From: Pyrinomonadaceae bacterium
GTDB lineage: Bacteria > Acidobacteriota > Blastocatellia > Pyrinomonadales > Pyrinomonadaceae
Reading direction: 5' to 3'
Length of the DNA stretch: 64,000 bases
Assembly (NCBI GenBank): GCA_030841105.1
Contig: JAVEDE010000095.1
Span: 62,001-126,000, forward strand
The translations under genes were made by a program, and so were the position numbers. Below the pieces are notes generated by a model. It ran no database searches. It had not been told where the DNA came from and saw only the letters and a list, made by a program, of their open reading frames with translations. Shown in pieces: positions 37,359 to 45,874 of the stretch; the first letter of the stretch is position 1, and the number at the start of each line of letters is the position of its first letter.

Positions 37359-37364
37359 GCGCCC

Positions 37365-38087
37365 TCACTTGGCTTTCGGCGGCATGCTCGGCCTGATCTC
37401 CACGCGGCTCGGCAAACTCCGCTCGTCGTGTCGGAGCAGGTCGAGCACGACGCGCGCCACATCCGCCGGTTGCAGTTGCCAATTCTGCTCCGCGCTCGGC
37501 ACGTCGCCGCCGAAATAGGTGTTGACCGAACCGGGCATGATGTAGCTGACCTTGATGCGGTCGTGCCGCACCTCCTGCATCAACGCCTCGCTGAAACCGT
37601 TCAAGGCAAACTTCGACGCATTGTAGGCGGCCATGCGCGGGTGCGGGTTCGCGCCCGCGAGCGAAGAGATGCTGACGATGTAGCCGCCGCCCCGCGCGCG
37701 CATCAACGGGATCGCTTCGTGGCAACAGTAGAAGACGCTGTTGAGGTTCGTCTCCAACACGGAGCGAAAGTCCTCCGGCGACATCTCCTCGACCGTCTGG
37801 AACAGACCGATGCCCGCGTTGTTGACCAGCACGTCCACGCCGCCGAACTCCGCGACCGTGTGCTCGAACAGCGCGCGCACCTCTTCGTAGTCGCGCACGT
37901 CGCACACCGCGCCCGTCACGCGTCCTGCGCCCGCGTCGCTCAACTCGCTAACCGCGCGCTCAACCTCGTCCTCACTCCGCGCGCTCAGGCACACGTTCAT
38001 GCCCTCGCCCACGAGCGACTCCGCAATCGCCCGCCCGATGCCCTTCGTGCTGCCCGTCACGATGGCGCTTTTGCCTCTGAGTTCCAT
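37365..38087 (-). CDS. Short-chain dehydrogenase/reductase
   Basis: A classical SDR: TGSTKGIG cofactor loop, NNAG, catalytic Ser in SISSLAG and YNASK with Tyr and Lys. The proposed start MELRGK follows GGGGGTG. A 10-codon upstream extension in frame is encoded by the heptamer-array repeat and is likely not translated. The substrate is unknown. Confidence 0.9.
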   Translation of the reverse strand: MELRGKSAIVTGSTKGIGRAIAESLVGEGMNVCLSARSEDEVERAVSELSDAGAGRVTGAVCDVRDYEEVRALFEHTVAEFGGVDVLVNNAGIGLFQTVEEMSPEDFRSVLETNLNSVFYCCHEAIPLMRARGGGYIVSISSLAGANPHPRMAAYNASKFALNGFSEALMQEVRHDRIKVSYIMPGSVNTYFGGDVPSAEQNWQLQPADVARVVLDLLRHDERSLPSRVEIRPSMPPKAK

Positions 38088-38101
38088 CACACCCCCAAGA
38101 A

Positions 38102-38222
38102 CAGTGACGAGTGACAAGTGATAAGTGACGAGTTAAAAAGATAAGTTTTTGTTTTAACTTGTCACCTGTCACTCGTCACTTGTCACTGTTCTTATCACTT
38201 GTCACTCGTCACTCGTCACTGT
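38102..38222. repeat. Palindromic heptamer-array element, copy 2
   Basis: Left side: GTGACGA, GTGACAA, GTGATAA, GTGACGA then GTTAA. Right side: TTAAC followed by about eight TYGTCAC-type units with one irregular insertion. It forms a long hairpin between the SDR and gatB. The stop codon of gatB is contributed by the outermost unit, so the element reaches into the gene end. Confidence 0.75.
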
Positions 38223-39694
38223 CCAAGCTTCTCTTTCAACACCTCGTTGACGAGTTTCGGATTCGCCTTGCCCTGCGAGGCTTTCATCACCTGGCCGACG
38301 AAGAAGCCGAAGAGCGTCTCTTTGCCCGCGCGATATTGTTCGAGTTGCCGGGGGCTTGCGGCGATCACTTCGTCAACGATGCGCTCGATCTCGCCCGCGT
38401 CGCTGACCTGCGCGAGTCCCCGCTCTTCGACGATGACCGCAGCCGACTTGCCCGACGCGAACATCTCGACGAGAACTTCCTTGCCCTGCTTGCCGCTGAT
38501 CTTGCCCTCGTCAATCAGGCGCACGAGCGCGCCCAACTCTTCGGCCGCGACGGGCGACTCTTCGGCCGTGCGCCCCGCCGCTTCGAGTTCGCGCAGCAGT
38601 TCCGACCTGATCCAGTTGGCCGCCGCGCGCGGGTTGTTCGACGCTCGCGCCGCGCGTTCGTAGTAGTCCGCGAGACTGCGCTCGGAGGTGAACTGCGAGG
38701 CGTCGTCGAACGACAACTCGTACTCTTCCATGAAACGGCGGCGGCGTGCTTCGGGCAACTCCGGCATCTGCGCCGTCACTTGCTCGATAAACTCCGTCGT
38801 AACGACGAGCGGCGGCAAGTCCGGTTCGGGGAAGTAGCGATAGTCGTGCGCCTCCTCTTTCGAGCGCATGAGGCGCGATTCGTTCGCGCGGTCGTCCCAC
38901 AGTCGCGTCTCTTGCGCGACGCTCCCGCCCGATTCGATCAACGCGATGTGTCGCTCGATCTCGTACTCGATGGCCTTCTGCATGAAGCGCACCGAGTTCA
39001 GATTCTTGAGTTCGACCTTCGTGCCGAACTTCTCTTCACCCACGCGCCTGACCGAGACGTTCGCCTCGCAACGCAAATTGCCCTTCTCCATGTCGGCCTC
39101 GGACGCGCCCACCCATTGCAGCGCGCGGCGGACGTGGTTGACGTAATCGTAGGCTTCCCAAGAGGTGCGGAAATCCGGCTCGGTCACGATCTCGGCGAGC
39201 GGCGTGCCCGCGCGGTTGAGGTCAACGTAGGAATAACGATCCGTATCGGGCAGCCCCTCGTGGATGTTCTTGCCCGCGTCTTCTTCGAGGTGCATGCGCG
39301 TGATGCGGATGGTCATCGGTCGCCACTCGCGCGCGTGCCCGCTCTCGTCGCGCGTGGCCGTCACTATTTCCAGTTCGCCGTGCTCGGAGAACGGGCGGTC
39401 GAATTGCGAGATTTGATAGCCCTTCGGCAAGTCGGGGTAGAAATAGTTTTTGCGCGCGAAGATAGACTGCTCGTTGATGCGCAAGCCCAAAGCGAGCGCG
39501 GCGCGCGCGCCGAGTTCGACGGCACGGCGGTTCAAGACCGGCAGCGCGCCCGGCAGCCCCAGACACACGGGGCATGTGTTCGCGTTCGGCTCGTCGCCGA
39601 AACGCGTCGAGCAGCCGCAAAAAATCTTCGACTCGGTGTTGAGTTGCGCGTGAATTTCGAGACCGATGACGGCCTCCCAGCCTTCTTTCATCAT
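38216..39694 (-). CDS. gatB: Aspartyl/glutamyl-tRNA amidotransferase subunit B
   Basis: GatB of the GatCAB complex, which converts Glu-tRNA(Gln) and Asp-tRNA(Asn) to the amides. Visible motifs: GLEIHAQLNT, the zinc-site cysteines FCGCST...CPVCLGLPG, KNYFYPDLPKGYQISQ, DLNRAGTPL and GGSVAQETRLWD. The C-terminal YqeY-like tail domain is complete. Length 492 is normal. gatA and gatC are not in the window. Confidence 0.95.
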   Translation of the reverse strand: MMKEGWEAVIGLEIHAQLNTESKIFCGCSTRFGDEPNANTCPVCLGLPGALPVLNRRAVELGARAALALGLRINEQSIFARKNYFYPDLPKGYQISQFDRPFSEHGELEIVTATRDESGHAREWRPMTIRITRMHLEEDAGKNIHEGLPDTDRYSYVDLNRAGTPLAEIVTEPDFRTSWEAYDYVNHVRRALQWVGASEADMEKGNLRCEANVSVRRVGEEKFGTKVELKNLNSVRFMQKAIEYEIERHIALIESGGSVAQETRLWDDRANESRLMRSKEEAHDYRYFPEPDLPPLVVTTEFIEQVTAQMPELPEARRRRFMEEYELSFDDASQFTSERSLADYYERAARASNNPRAAANWIRSELLRELEAAGRTAEESPVAAEELGALVRLIDEGKISGKQGKEVLVEMFASGKSAAVIVEERGLAQVSDAGEIERIVDEVIAASPRQLEQYRAGKETLFGFFVGQVMKASQGKANPKLVNEVLKEKLGQ

Positions 39695-39698
39695 AATT

Positions 39699-39805
39699 GT
39701 CCGTGGTCAGTTGTCAGTTGTTTCTCTCTTGCCTGAGTTTGGCTTTCCGTGTTCAGCCAGTCGCCGACGAAACAAACGAAGGACAACTGACGACGGACAA
39801 GTGAC
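39699..39805. repeat. Divergent palindromic repeat, copy 3
   Basis: GTCCGTGGTCAGTTGTC at 39699-39715 is nearly complementary to bases 39784-39800 (one mismatch), and GTCAGTT/GTCACTT-type units extend both sides. It lies between gatB and the rhodanese gene and resembles the heptamer arrays at 26811 and 38102 with a changed unit. Confidence 0.55.
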
Positions 39806-39809
39806 AGTT

Positions 39810-40157
39810 TTAAATTTTCGGTTCGAGCGGAAGCCCGCAATCGCGCCACGCGTTGATGCCGCCGACGAGAATGTAGAGTTCCGCGAAATCGTACTCTTCA
39901 AGGATCAGCGCCGCACGGGTGCTGGAGTTTTCGTAGTGTCAGGCGCAGTAGGTGACGACGGGACGGCCGCGCGGCACTTCCCCGATGCGCGCCTCCAACT
40001 CCCCGCGCCAGATGTAGAGCGACCCCGGAATTTGCACGTCGCTCTGCGCGTAGTGGCGCGCGTTGCGCGTGTCGAGAAAGACGGGCGCGCGCCCCTCTTC
40101 GATCAACCGCCAAGCCTCTTCCGGGCTGACCCGCACCGGCTCGCTCGCCTCTCCCAA
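39810..40157 (-). CDS. Rhodanese-like protein with in-frame TGA, candidate selenoprotein
   Basis: Read through the TGA at 39939-39941, the frame gives one complete 115-residue rhodanese domain: PVFLDTRNARHYAQSDVQIPGS, the active-site strand VVTYCA, then TGA, then HYENSSTRAALIL and VGGINAWRDCGLPLE. The TGA falls where relatives with a CxC-type active loop have their second Cys. A hairpin follows 14-33 bases after the TGA (CAGC-A-CC / GG-C-GCUG) with a five-base loop CGUGC, fitting a bacterial SECIS. The TTG start has GAGAGG 9 bp upstream; a stop three codons before it fixes the limit. Without selenocysteine this would be a nonsense-mutated gene. Confidence 0.7.
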
Positions 40158-40500
40158 AGTCTTTTACCTCTCCCAAACCTCGCGCGCGTCGCCTGAGTGC
40201 GGGCGCGCGTCCGGCGCAAGATTTTCCCGCCCGTCGCGCCGTCGTCGCGGCGCGCGACGCCCGACCGGCCGACCCTGTTGGGTGAATGCGCCGAGTATAT
40301 CATTCACCCGAAGGCGCGGCGAAACGGTCGAATATTTCCGGTCGCGGCGGAAGAAAAACATAGCCTCGCGCCGGCGAATTTAGTATACAATCCGCGCAAC
40401 TCAGGCTGCTTTCGATTTGAGGCTGCGACCGCGCCGCGGTGAACAAGAGCGGCGGCGGTTGTCTTTACAAGGTGTCCACCTTTATCTCCCAAAGGAGGGG

Positions 40501-40899
40501 ATGAAAAAATTTATGGCTAAAAGAATTGCGACGATTCTCGGCATCGTGTTCCTGTTGGTCGGCGTCCTCGGCTTTGTCGCCCCCAACCTGCTCGGCGCGC
40601 ACCTGAACACACCGCACAATCTCGTCCACATCATCTCCGGCGCGGCCGCGCTCTACTTCGGGCTGGCCGGTTCGCTCTCCGGCGCGCGCATGTTCTGCAT
40701 CGTCTTTGGGGCGGTCTATCTGCTGCTCGGCATCGTCGGCTTCCTGCTCGGCACGGGGCCGGATCGCATGTTCGACGTGGCGGGCATCCTGCACCTCGGA
40801 ACGATGGATCATCTCATCCACATCGCGCTCGGCATCATCTTCCTGATCGGCGGACTGCTGACCAAGGCCGGGTACGAAGCGGCGAGAGATCACGACTAG
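40501..40899 (+). CDS. DUF4383 membrane protein
   Basis: Four hydrophobic helices in about 130 residues, with a HNLVHIISGAAALYFGL motif and a second DHLIHIALGIIFLIGGL copy, identify DUF4383. AAAGGAGGGG lies only 1-3 bp before the ATG at 40501, so ATG at 40513 (MAKRIA) is a plausible alternative start. Function unknown; possibly a stress-related inner membrane protein. Confidence 0.8.
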   Translation: MKKFMAKRIATILGIVFLLVGVLGFVAPNLLGAHLNTPHNLVHIISGAAALYFGLAGSLSGARMFCIVFGAVYLLLGIVGFLLGTGPDRMFDVAGILHLGTMDHLIHIALGIIFLIGGLLTKAGYEAARDHD

Positions 40900-41159
40900 A
40901 CGCACGCCGCGCGTCGTCGAATCACAGAGAGGTCGTCGGGAGGGACAACCACAGCGCGCGACCGGGCGGAGACGCCCGCGCCGCCGTCTGGCCGTCTCTC
41001 TCCCGCGGCCTCTCTTTCATTTTGCCGCCCCGTTTGCCGCCTTCCCTCCCGTCGGTTAAGATGCCCCACATCACATGACAAAGATGAAAGCAGCGGTTTC
41101 GACGCACGGGCACGCGTCCGTTCATCTTTCAAACATCATCCGAGGAGTATCTCTTTAAA

Positions 41160-42206
41160 ATGATCAAAACGGTCGAATGGACTGCCGAAGGCGTACGCAT
41201 GATCGATCAACGCCTGCTGCCGACTGAAGAAAAATATCTCATCCTGCGTTCGTGCGAGGAGGTGGCCGAGAGTATCAAGGACATGGCGGTGCGGGGCGCG
41301 CCCGCCATCGGCGTGGCCGCCGCGATGGGACTCGCCATCGGACTCAAACAGGCGGTTGCCACCTCGACCCCCGATCTCCAGTACGACTTCGACTACATGT
41401 GCGACCTGATGAGCCGCACGCGCCCGACGGCCGTCAATCTGTTCTGGGCTATCGAACGCATGCGCGCGGCTTTCCGTCGCGCCGCGGCCGAGACCGAGGA
41501 CGCAGAAGTGATCAAAGTTCGCATGATTGACGAAGCCAAAGCTATTTATGACGAGGACATCGCGGCGAACCGCGCGCTCGGACGCTTCGGCGGCGAGTTG
41601 CTCGCGGACGGCGCGACGGTGCTGACGCACTGCAACGCGGGCGCGCTCGCCACCGCCGGCGACTACGGCACGGCGCTCGGCGTGATTCGCGGCGCGCGCG
41701 ACGCGGGCAAGCGCATCGCCGTCATCGCCGACGAGACGCGCCCCTTCCTGCAAGGCTCGCGCCTCACCGCCTGGGAACTCGACAGGGACGACATCCCCGT
41801 CACGCTCATCACCGACAACATGGCCGGGCATGTGATGAAGCAGGGCAAGGTTGACGCCGTGGTCGTCGGCGCGGATCGCATCGCTGCGAACGGCGACACA
41901 GCCAACAAGATCGGAACATACATGGTCGCCGTCCTCGCGCGCCAGCACAACATCCCCTTCTACGTCGCCGCGCCCATCTCGACCGTTGACCTCGAACTCT
42001 CTTCGGGCGAGCAGATTCCCATCGAAGAACGCAACACGCGCGAAGTGACGCACATGCACGAACACCGCCTCGCCCCCGAAGGCATCAACGTGCAGAACTT
42101 CGCCTTCGACGTGACGCCCAACGAATTCATCGCGGCCATCATCACCGACAAAGGCGTCGCCCGTCCTCCCTACACGGAAACTTTACGGAAGCTGTTTTCA
42201 AGTTGA
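41160..42206 (+). CDS. mtnA: S-methyl-5-thioribose-1-phosphate isomerase
   Basis: MtnA converts methylthioribose-1-phosphate to methylthioribulose-1-phosphate in methionine salvage. Motifs: [14 protein letters not shown], the catalytic-Cys segment [11 protein letters not shown] (about 160) and the catalytic-Asp region [18 protein letters not shown] (about 240). Length 348 is standard. It is monocistronic: a strong terminator follows it. No other mtn gene is present here. Confidence 0.95.
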   Translation: MIKTVEWTAEGVRMIDQRLLPTEEKYLILRSCEEVAESIKDMAVRGAPAIGVAAAMGLAIGLKQAVATSTPDLQYDFDYMCDLMSRTRPTAVNLFWAIERMRAAFRRAAAETEDAEVIKVRMIDEAKAIYDEDIAANRALGRFGGELLADGATVLTHCNAGALATAGDYGTALGVIRGARDAGKRIAVIADETRPFLQGSRLTAWELDRDDIPVTLITDNMAGHVMKQGKVDAVVVGADRIAANGDTANKIGTYMVAVLARQHNIPFYVAAPISTVDLELSSGEQIPIEERNTREVTHMHEHRLAPEGINVQNFAFDVTPNEFIAAIITDKGVARPPYTETLRKLFSS

Positions 42207-42286
42207 GGCGAATCGTCAGAGACAGCCTGTAGTTTTCAGCACGCCGTTAAATTCCTGCCTCTTTTAATTTCTGCCCCTTTAACTTC

Positions 42287-42321
42287 AAAGCCCGCGTCTC
42301 ACATGCGAGACGCGGGCTTTT
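42287..42321 (+). terminator. Rho-independent terminator of mtnA
   Basis: A 13-bp perfect stem (AAGCCCGCGTCTC and complement) with loop ACATGC is followed by a short T-run, 81 bp after the mtnA stop codon. It may also work weakly for the opposite gene. Confidence 0.85.
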
Positions 42322-42348
42322 GAATTTAACCGGACGGGTCGGCTTCGT

Positions 42349-43308
42349 TCACTTGGGGGCGAAGCGGCTCTGCTTCCACCAGTCAATCGTGTGGCGCAAG
42401 CCTTCTTCCAACCCGACCTGCGGCTCGTAGCCGAGGAACTCGCGCGCGCGCGTGATGTCTGCGAGGCTGTGCTTCACGTCGCCGACGCGCGCGTCGCGGT
42501 ATTCGGCCTCGACGTTCGTGTGTCCGGTGATCTGTTTCAGGCGGTCGAGCAGTTCGTTGAGCGTCACGCGCACGCCGTTGGCGACGTTGATTACCTGACC
42601 GACGCCGCGCGTGGTTTCCGCCGCGCGCAGGTTGGCATCAACGACGTTGGCGACGTAGGTGAAATCGCGTGACTGTTCGCCGTCGCCATAGATGACGGGC
42701 GTCTGCCCGGTCGAGAGCGCGTCAATGAAGCGCGAGATGACGCCGGAGTAAGTCGAACTGGGGTCTTGGCGCGGCCCGAAGACGTTGAAGTAACGCAGGC
42801 AGACGGTCTCAAGTTTGTACGTGCGCGTGAAGACCTGACAGTAATACTCGCCGATGAGTTTGGCGGCGGCGTAGGGCGAGAGCGGGTCGGGCGGCATCGT
42901 CTCGACTTTGGGCAGCGTGGGCTGGTCGCCGTAGGCCGAACTCGACGCCGCGTAGACGACGCGGCGCACGCCGCTGTCGCGCGCCGCCAGAAGCAGCGAG
43001 AAGGTCGCTTCGGCGCAGGCGCGGTGCGTCTCGCGCGGGTTGTCCACCGAGCGCGGCACAGAGGGGATCGCGGCCTCGTGATAGACGAGTTCGACGCCTT
43101 CGAGCGCGCGCCTGAGCGTCGCTTCGTCGTTCAAACTGCCGCGCACGAAATCAATGTCGCCGCCGATCTCTTCCAGGTTCTCGGCGTGGCCGGTCGAGAG
43201 GTCGTCAATCACGCGCACGCGCGCGCCCCGCGCGGCGAAGGTGGCCGCGATGTGAGAGCCGACGAAGCCCGCTCCGCCGGTCACGAGTACGATTCCAGAG
43301 AGACTCAT
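42349..43308 (-). CDS. UDP-sugar 4-epimerase (extended SDR, GalE/WbpP-like)
   Basis: Rossmann motif VTGGAGFVGSH, the SSSAYGD segment and catalytic YAAAK, then LRYFNVFGPRQDP. The latter two and the overall length (319) resemble WbpP/Gne-type UDP-GlcNAc(A) epimerases or dTDP-glucose-family enzymes more than narrow GalE. It is beside the UDP-glucose dehydrogenase gene on the same strand, 57 bp apart, so the two likely supply nucleotide sugars for a surface polysaccharide. Confidence 0.88.
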   Translation of the reverse strand: MSLSGIVLVTGGAGFVGSHIAATFAARGARVRVIDDLSTGHAENLEEIGGDIDFVRGSLNDEATLRRALEGVELVYHEAAIPSVPRSVDNPRETHRACAEATFSLLLAARDSGVRRVVYAASSSAYGDQPTLPKVETMPPDPLSPYAAAKLIGEYYCQVFTRTYKLETVCLRYFNVFGPRQDPSSTYSGVISRFIDALSTGQTPVIYGDGEQSRDFTYVANVVDANLRAAETTRGVGQVINVANGVRVTLNELLDRLKQITGHTNVEAEYRDARVGDVKHSLADITRAREFLGYEPQVGLEEGLRHTIDWWKQSRFAPK

Positions 43309-43365
43309 ATTAGTTGTTATGGACGATGCGCGGACGAGGCGAGCCGCCGCTGCTGCTTCGACTCG

Positions 43366-44691
43366 TCACTTGTCGTTCGGGACGGGTTGTTGCGGTTGAC
43401 GCCCGACTCCGACGTACTCGAAGCCGAGTTCGATCATGGCATCCGGGTCGTAGATGTTGCGCAGGTCGGCGATCTTCGGCGCACGCATCAGTTCGCGCAC
43501 GCGCTCCATGTTGAGCGCGCGGAATTGATTCCACTCGGTCATGAAGACGAGTGCGTCCGCGCCGCTGACCGCCGCGTATTCGTCCTCCGCGTATTCGATG
43601 CCGGGTAAGGCTTCGCGCGCGGCGTCCATCGCGATGGGGTCGTAGGCGCGCACCGTCGCGCCGCGCTCCGTCAGGCGGCGGATGATGTCAACCGACGGCG
43701 CTTCGCGCATGTCGTCCGTCCCCGGTTTGAAGGCGAGGCCGAGCACGGCGATAGTCTTCCCCCGCAGTTCGCCCACCAACTTTTCGATCTTCGGAACCAT
43801 CAACTCGCGCTGACGCTCGTTGACTTTGACCACGGCGTCAACGATGAGCGCGTCGTAGTCGAACTGGCGCGCGATGGAGAGCAGCGCGTGCGTGTCCTTC
43901 GGAAAACACGAGCCGCCGAAGCCGGGGCCGGGGTGCAGAAATTTTTTCCCGATGCGGTTGTCCATGCCGAGGGCGCGCGCCACGTCGTGAACGTCGCAGC
44001 CGATACGGTCGCAGAGGTTCGCGATCTCGTTGATGAAGGAAATTTTCGTGGCGAGGAAGGCGTTCGCGGCGTACTTCGTGAGTTCCGCTCCTTCCAGCGA
44101 AGTGATGACGAAGGGCGTCTCGATCAGGTAGAGCGGGCGGTAGAGGTCTTTGATGATGGCGATGGCTTCCGGGTCGCGGCTGCCGATGACCACGCGGTCG
44201 GGGCGCATGAAGTCGCCGATGGCCGCGCCCTCGCGCAAAAATTCGGGGTTCGAGACCATGCCGAACTTGGCGTTCTTCTTCTGCTCGCCGATGATGCGCC
44301 GGAGGTGTTCGCCCGTGCCGACGGGCACGGTGGACTTCGTAACGATCACCTTGTAATCGTTCATGTGCTCGGCGACGGAGCGCGCCGCCGCTTCGACGTG
44401 GCTGAGGTCGGCCGAACCGTCTTCCCGCGGCGGCGTGCCGACGGCCAAGAGGATCACGAGCGAGTGCTCGACCGCCGTCTTCAAGTCGGTCGTAAATTTC
44501 AAACGCCCGGCCTGCGCGTTCTTCGCGACCAACTGGTCGAGGCCGGGTTCGTAGATCGGCATCTCCCCGCGGTTGAGGCGTTCGATCTTGTGCGCGTCAA
44601 TGTCAACGCACACCACGTCCACGCCGAACTCGGCGAAACACGCGCCCGTCACGAGGCCGACGTACCCCGTCCCGATCACTGCAATCTGCAT
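43366..44691 (-). CDS. UDP-glucose/GDP-mannose 6-dehydrogenase
   Basis: N-terminal NAD motif IGTGYVGLVTGACFAEFG, catalytic-site segment HPGPGFGGSCFPKDT (Cys nucleophile) and the C-terminal GLAFKPGTDDMREAPS. It oxidises UDP-glucose to UDP-glucuronate or a close analogue. Start: MQIAVIG is used because an in-frame 19-residue extension overlaps a terminator hairpin. No strong ribosome site is seen. Works with the adjacent epimerase. Confidence 0.92.
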   Translation of the reverse strand: MQIAVIGTGYVGLVTGACFAEFGVDVVCVDIDAHKIERLNRGEMPIYEPGLDQLVAKNAQAGRLKFTTDLKTAVEHSLVILLAVGTPPREDGSADLSHVEAAARSVAEHMNDYKVIVTKSTVPVGTGEHLRRIIGEQKKNAKFGMVSNPEFLREGAAIGDFMRPDRVVIGSRDPEAIAIIKDLYRPLYLIETPFVITSLEGAELTKYAANAFLATKISFINEIANLCDRIGCDVHDVARALGMDNRIGKKFLHPGPGFGGSCFPKDTHALLSIARQFDYDALIVDAVVKVNERQRELMVPKIEKLVGELRGKTIAVLGLAFKPGTDDMREAPSVDIIRRLTERGATVRAYDPIAMDAAREALPGIEYAEDEYAAVSGADALVFMTEWNQFRALNMERVRELMRAPKIADLRNIYDPDAMIELGFEYVGVGRQPQQPVPNDK

Positions 44692-44737
44692 TACTAAAAG
44701 GGAACCTTTCGCGGAAGCGCTACTTTCAGGCAAAAGT

Positions 44738-44776
44738 TTGCGGGTCACGCGGGGTGAACCCGCGCGTGACCCGCAA
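44738..44776 (-). terminator. Strong hairpin between FecR-like gene and UDP-sugar dehydrogenase
   Basis: A 14-bp perfect inverted repeat (TTGCGGGTCACGCG and complement) encloses 11 bases. It follows the stop of the FecR-like gene by 75 bp on the minus strand and is followed by AAACTTTTG. Confidence 0.65.
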
Positions 44777-44851
44777 GTGAATGTTCTCGTCTACCGTGCG
44801 CGAGAAGGTCGCACAGCCGTTAAAGCCTAACAACTTTCGACTGCCGGCGAA

Positions 44852-45571
44852 CTACACTCTGCTCGGGCTGAAGACCGGGGCTGTGCCGCCGACGCCGAGG
44901 TCGTTGCTGTCGTCGGTCGCCGCGATGATGGCCGCGGCAATCGCGCCACCAGCCGCCAACAGAAGCGCCGCGAGCGCGCCGCCGCTGAGCGAACCGAAGT
45001 TGGTTTCACGGGTCAGGCGCGTGCAGCGCGAACCCGGCTGAGCCGTCCCGGCGCTGTCCTGATTACCGGCGGCGATCTGTTTGACGCTGCTGCCGGCGCG
45101 CAACTCGACGCGACCCGACTGCGTGGCGACTTCCGTGTTGCCGCATTCGACATTCACGGTGAACACGGCCGGCTGGCTGTTGTCGGCCACGGCCGAGGCG
45201 TCTTTGGTGACGACGCTAGCCGCCGTACCCGACGAAGTCGAGAGACGGACGCGCCCGGCATCAAGCGTGCCGACCACGCTGTTGTCGGTAAAGCTGAGTT
45301 TGACGCTTGACTCCGGCAAGATTTCGACGCGGCCGAGTTTGCCCAAGCTGACAACGGCGCTAGAACCTTTGGCGGTGGTGACGGTGCTGTCCGAAAAAAC
45401 TGTCGCACCCGAAATGGCGTTCGTGCCGTTCACGGAAACTTCGCCGACAACCGACAGTTCGCCGGAGGGCGACTGCGTCGGAGCTGCGAGGGCGACCATT
45501 GAGAACGTGCTCAAGATGGCAACCGTGAGGCAGACCGAAATAGCCATGCGGCTCCAATTTCTGCTAATCAT
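44852..45571 (-). CDS. FecR-like secreted protein with hydrophobic C-terminal segment
   Basis: A signal peptide (1-29, ending ALA) precedes a beta-rich FecR-type domain (about 36-150, with GKLGRVEILPESSVKLSF and GRVRLSTSSG). A hydrophobic stretch follows near 200-218 (ALAALLLAAGGAIAAAIIAA). FecR-like proteins of this kind in Acidobacteriota sit in exopolysaccharide or secretion loci; this fits the two sugar-nucleotide genes downstream. It is not a classic FecR sensor since no FecA or FecI gene is near. Confidence 0.75.
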   Translation of the reverse strand: MISRNWSRMAISVCLTVAILSTFSMVALAAPTQSPSGELSVVGEVSVNGTNAISGATVFSDSTVTTAKGSSAVVSLGKLGRVEILPESSVKLSFTDNSVVGTLDAGRVRLSTSSGTAASVVTKDASAVADNSQPAVFTVNVECGNTEVATQSGRVELRAGSSVKQIAAGNQDSAGTAQPGSRCTRLTRETNFGSLSGGALAALLLAAGGAIAAAIIAATDDSNDLGVGGTAPVFSPSRV

Positions 45572-45874
45572 TATTCTCCTCCCAAGTAGACTGAACCAGT
45601 GTTTTGTAGAGAGCGCACCGCGAGTCTCATAGAGACTGCCGCAAGAGACGGATTTTAATATTTCCTCGCTAAACCCGCCTCAACTTTAACTGCGCCCCTG
45701 TAGCATTTCCTTAAGAAAGCAGGTCAGCGAGCCTCTGTGGGCTGCTTTGACCTAGCCTTTTTACCCTAATACCCGTTTGGTGTCAACAAAGATTTACTTA
45801 AAATCTCAGCTTATTCTTGGCTTTTTTGTGCGCTTCGCCCCGCCGCCGCCCGCCACCGCCGCAACCGGCCAAAC
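45572..45874. other. Intergenic region upstream of FecR-like gene
   Basis: No gene is seen. Two small hairpins are visible: AGTCTC-ATA-GAGACT and AAAGCAG...CTGCTTT (about 45714-45752), the second followed by CTTTTTACC. They may be leader or terminator structures. Confidence 0.4.

Noticed and set aside
38102-38222. Heptamer repeats considered as a CRISPR array
   Set aside because: Units are 7 bp, contiguous and palindromically arranged, with no unique spacers and no cas genes nearby.
38159-39736. 525-codon open frame opposite gatB
   Set aside because: Antisense shadow starting within the heptamer repeats; gatB is certain.
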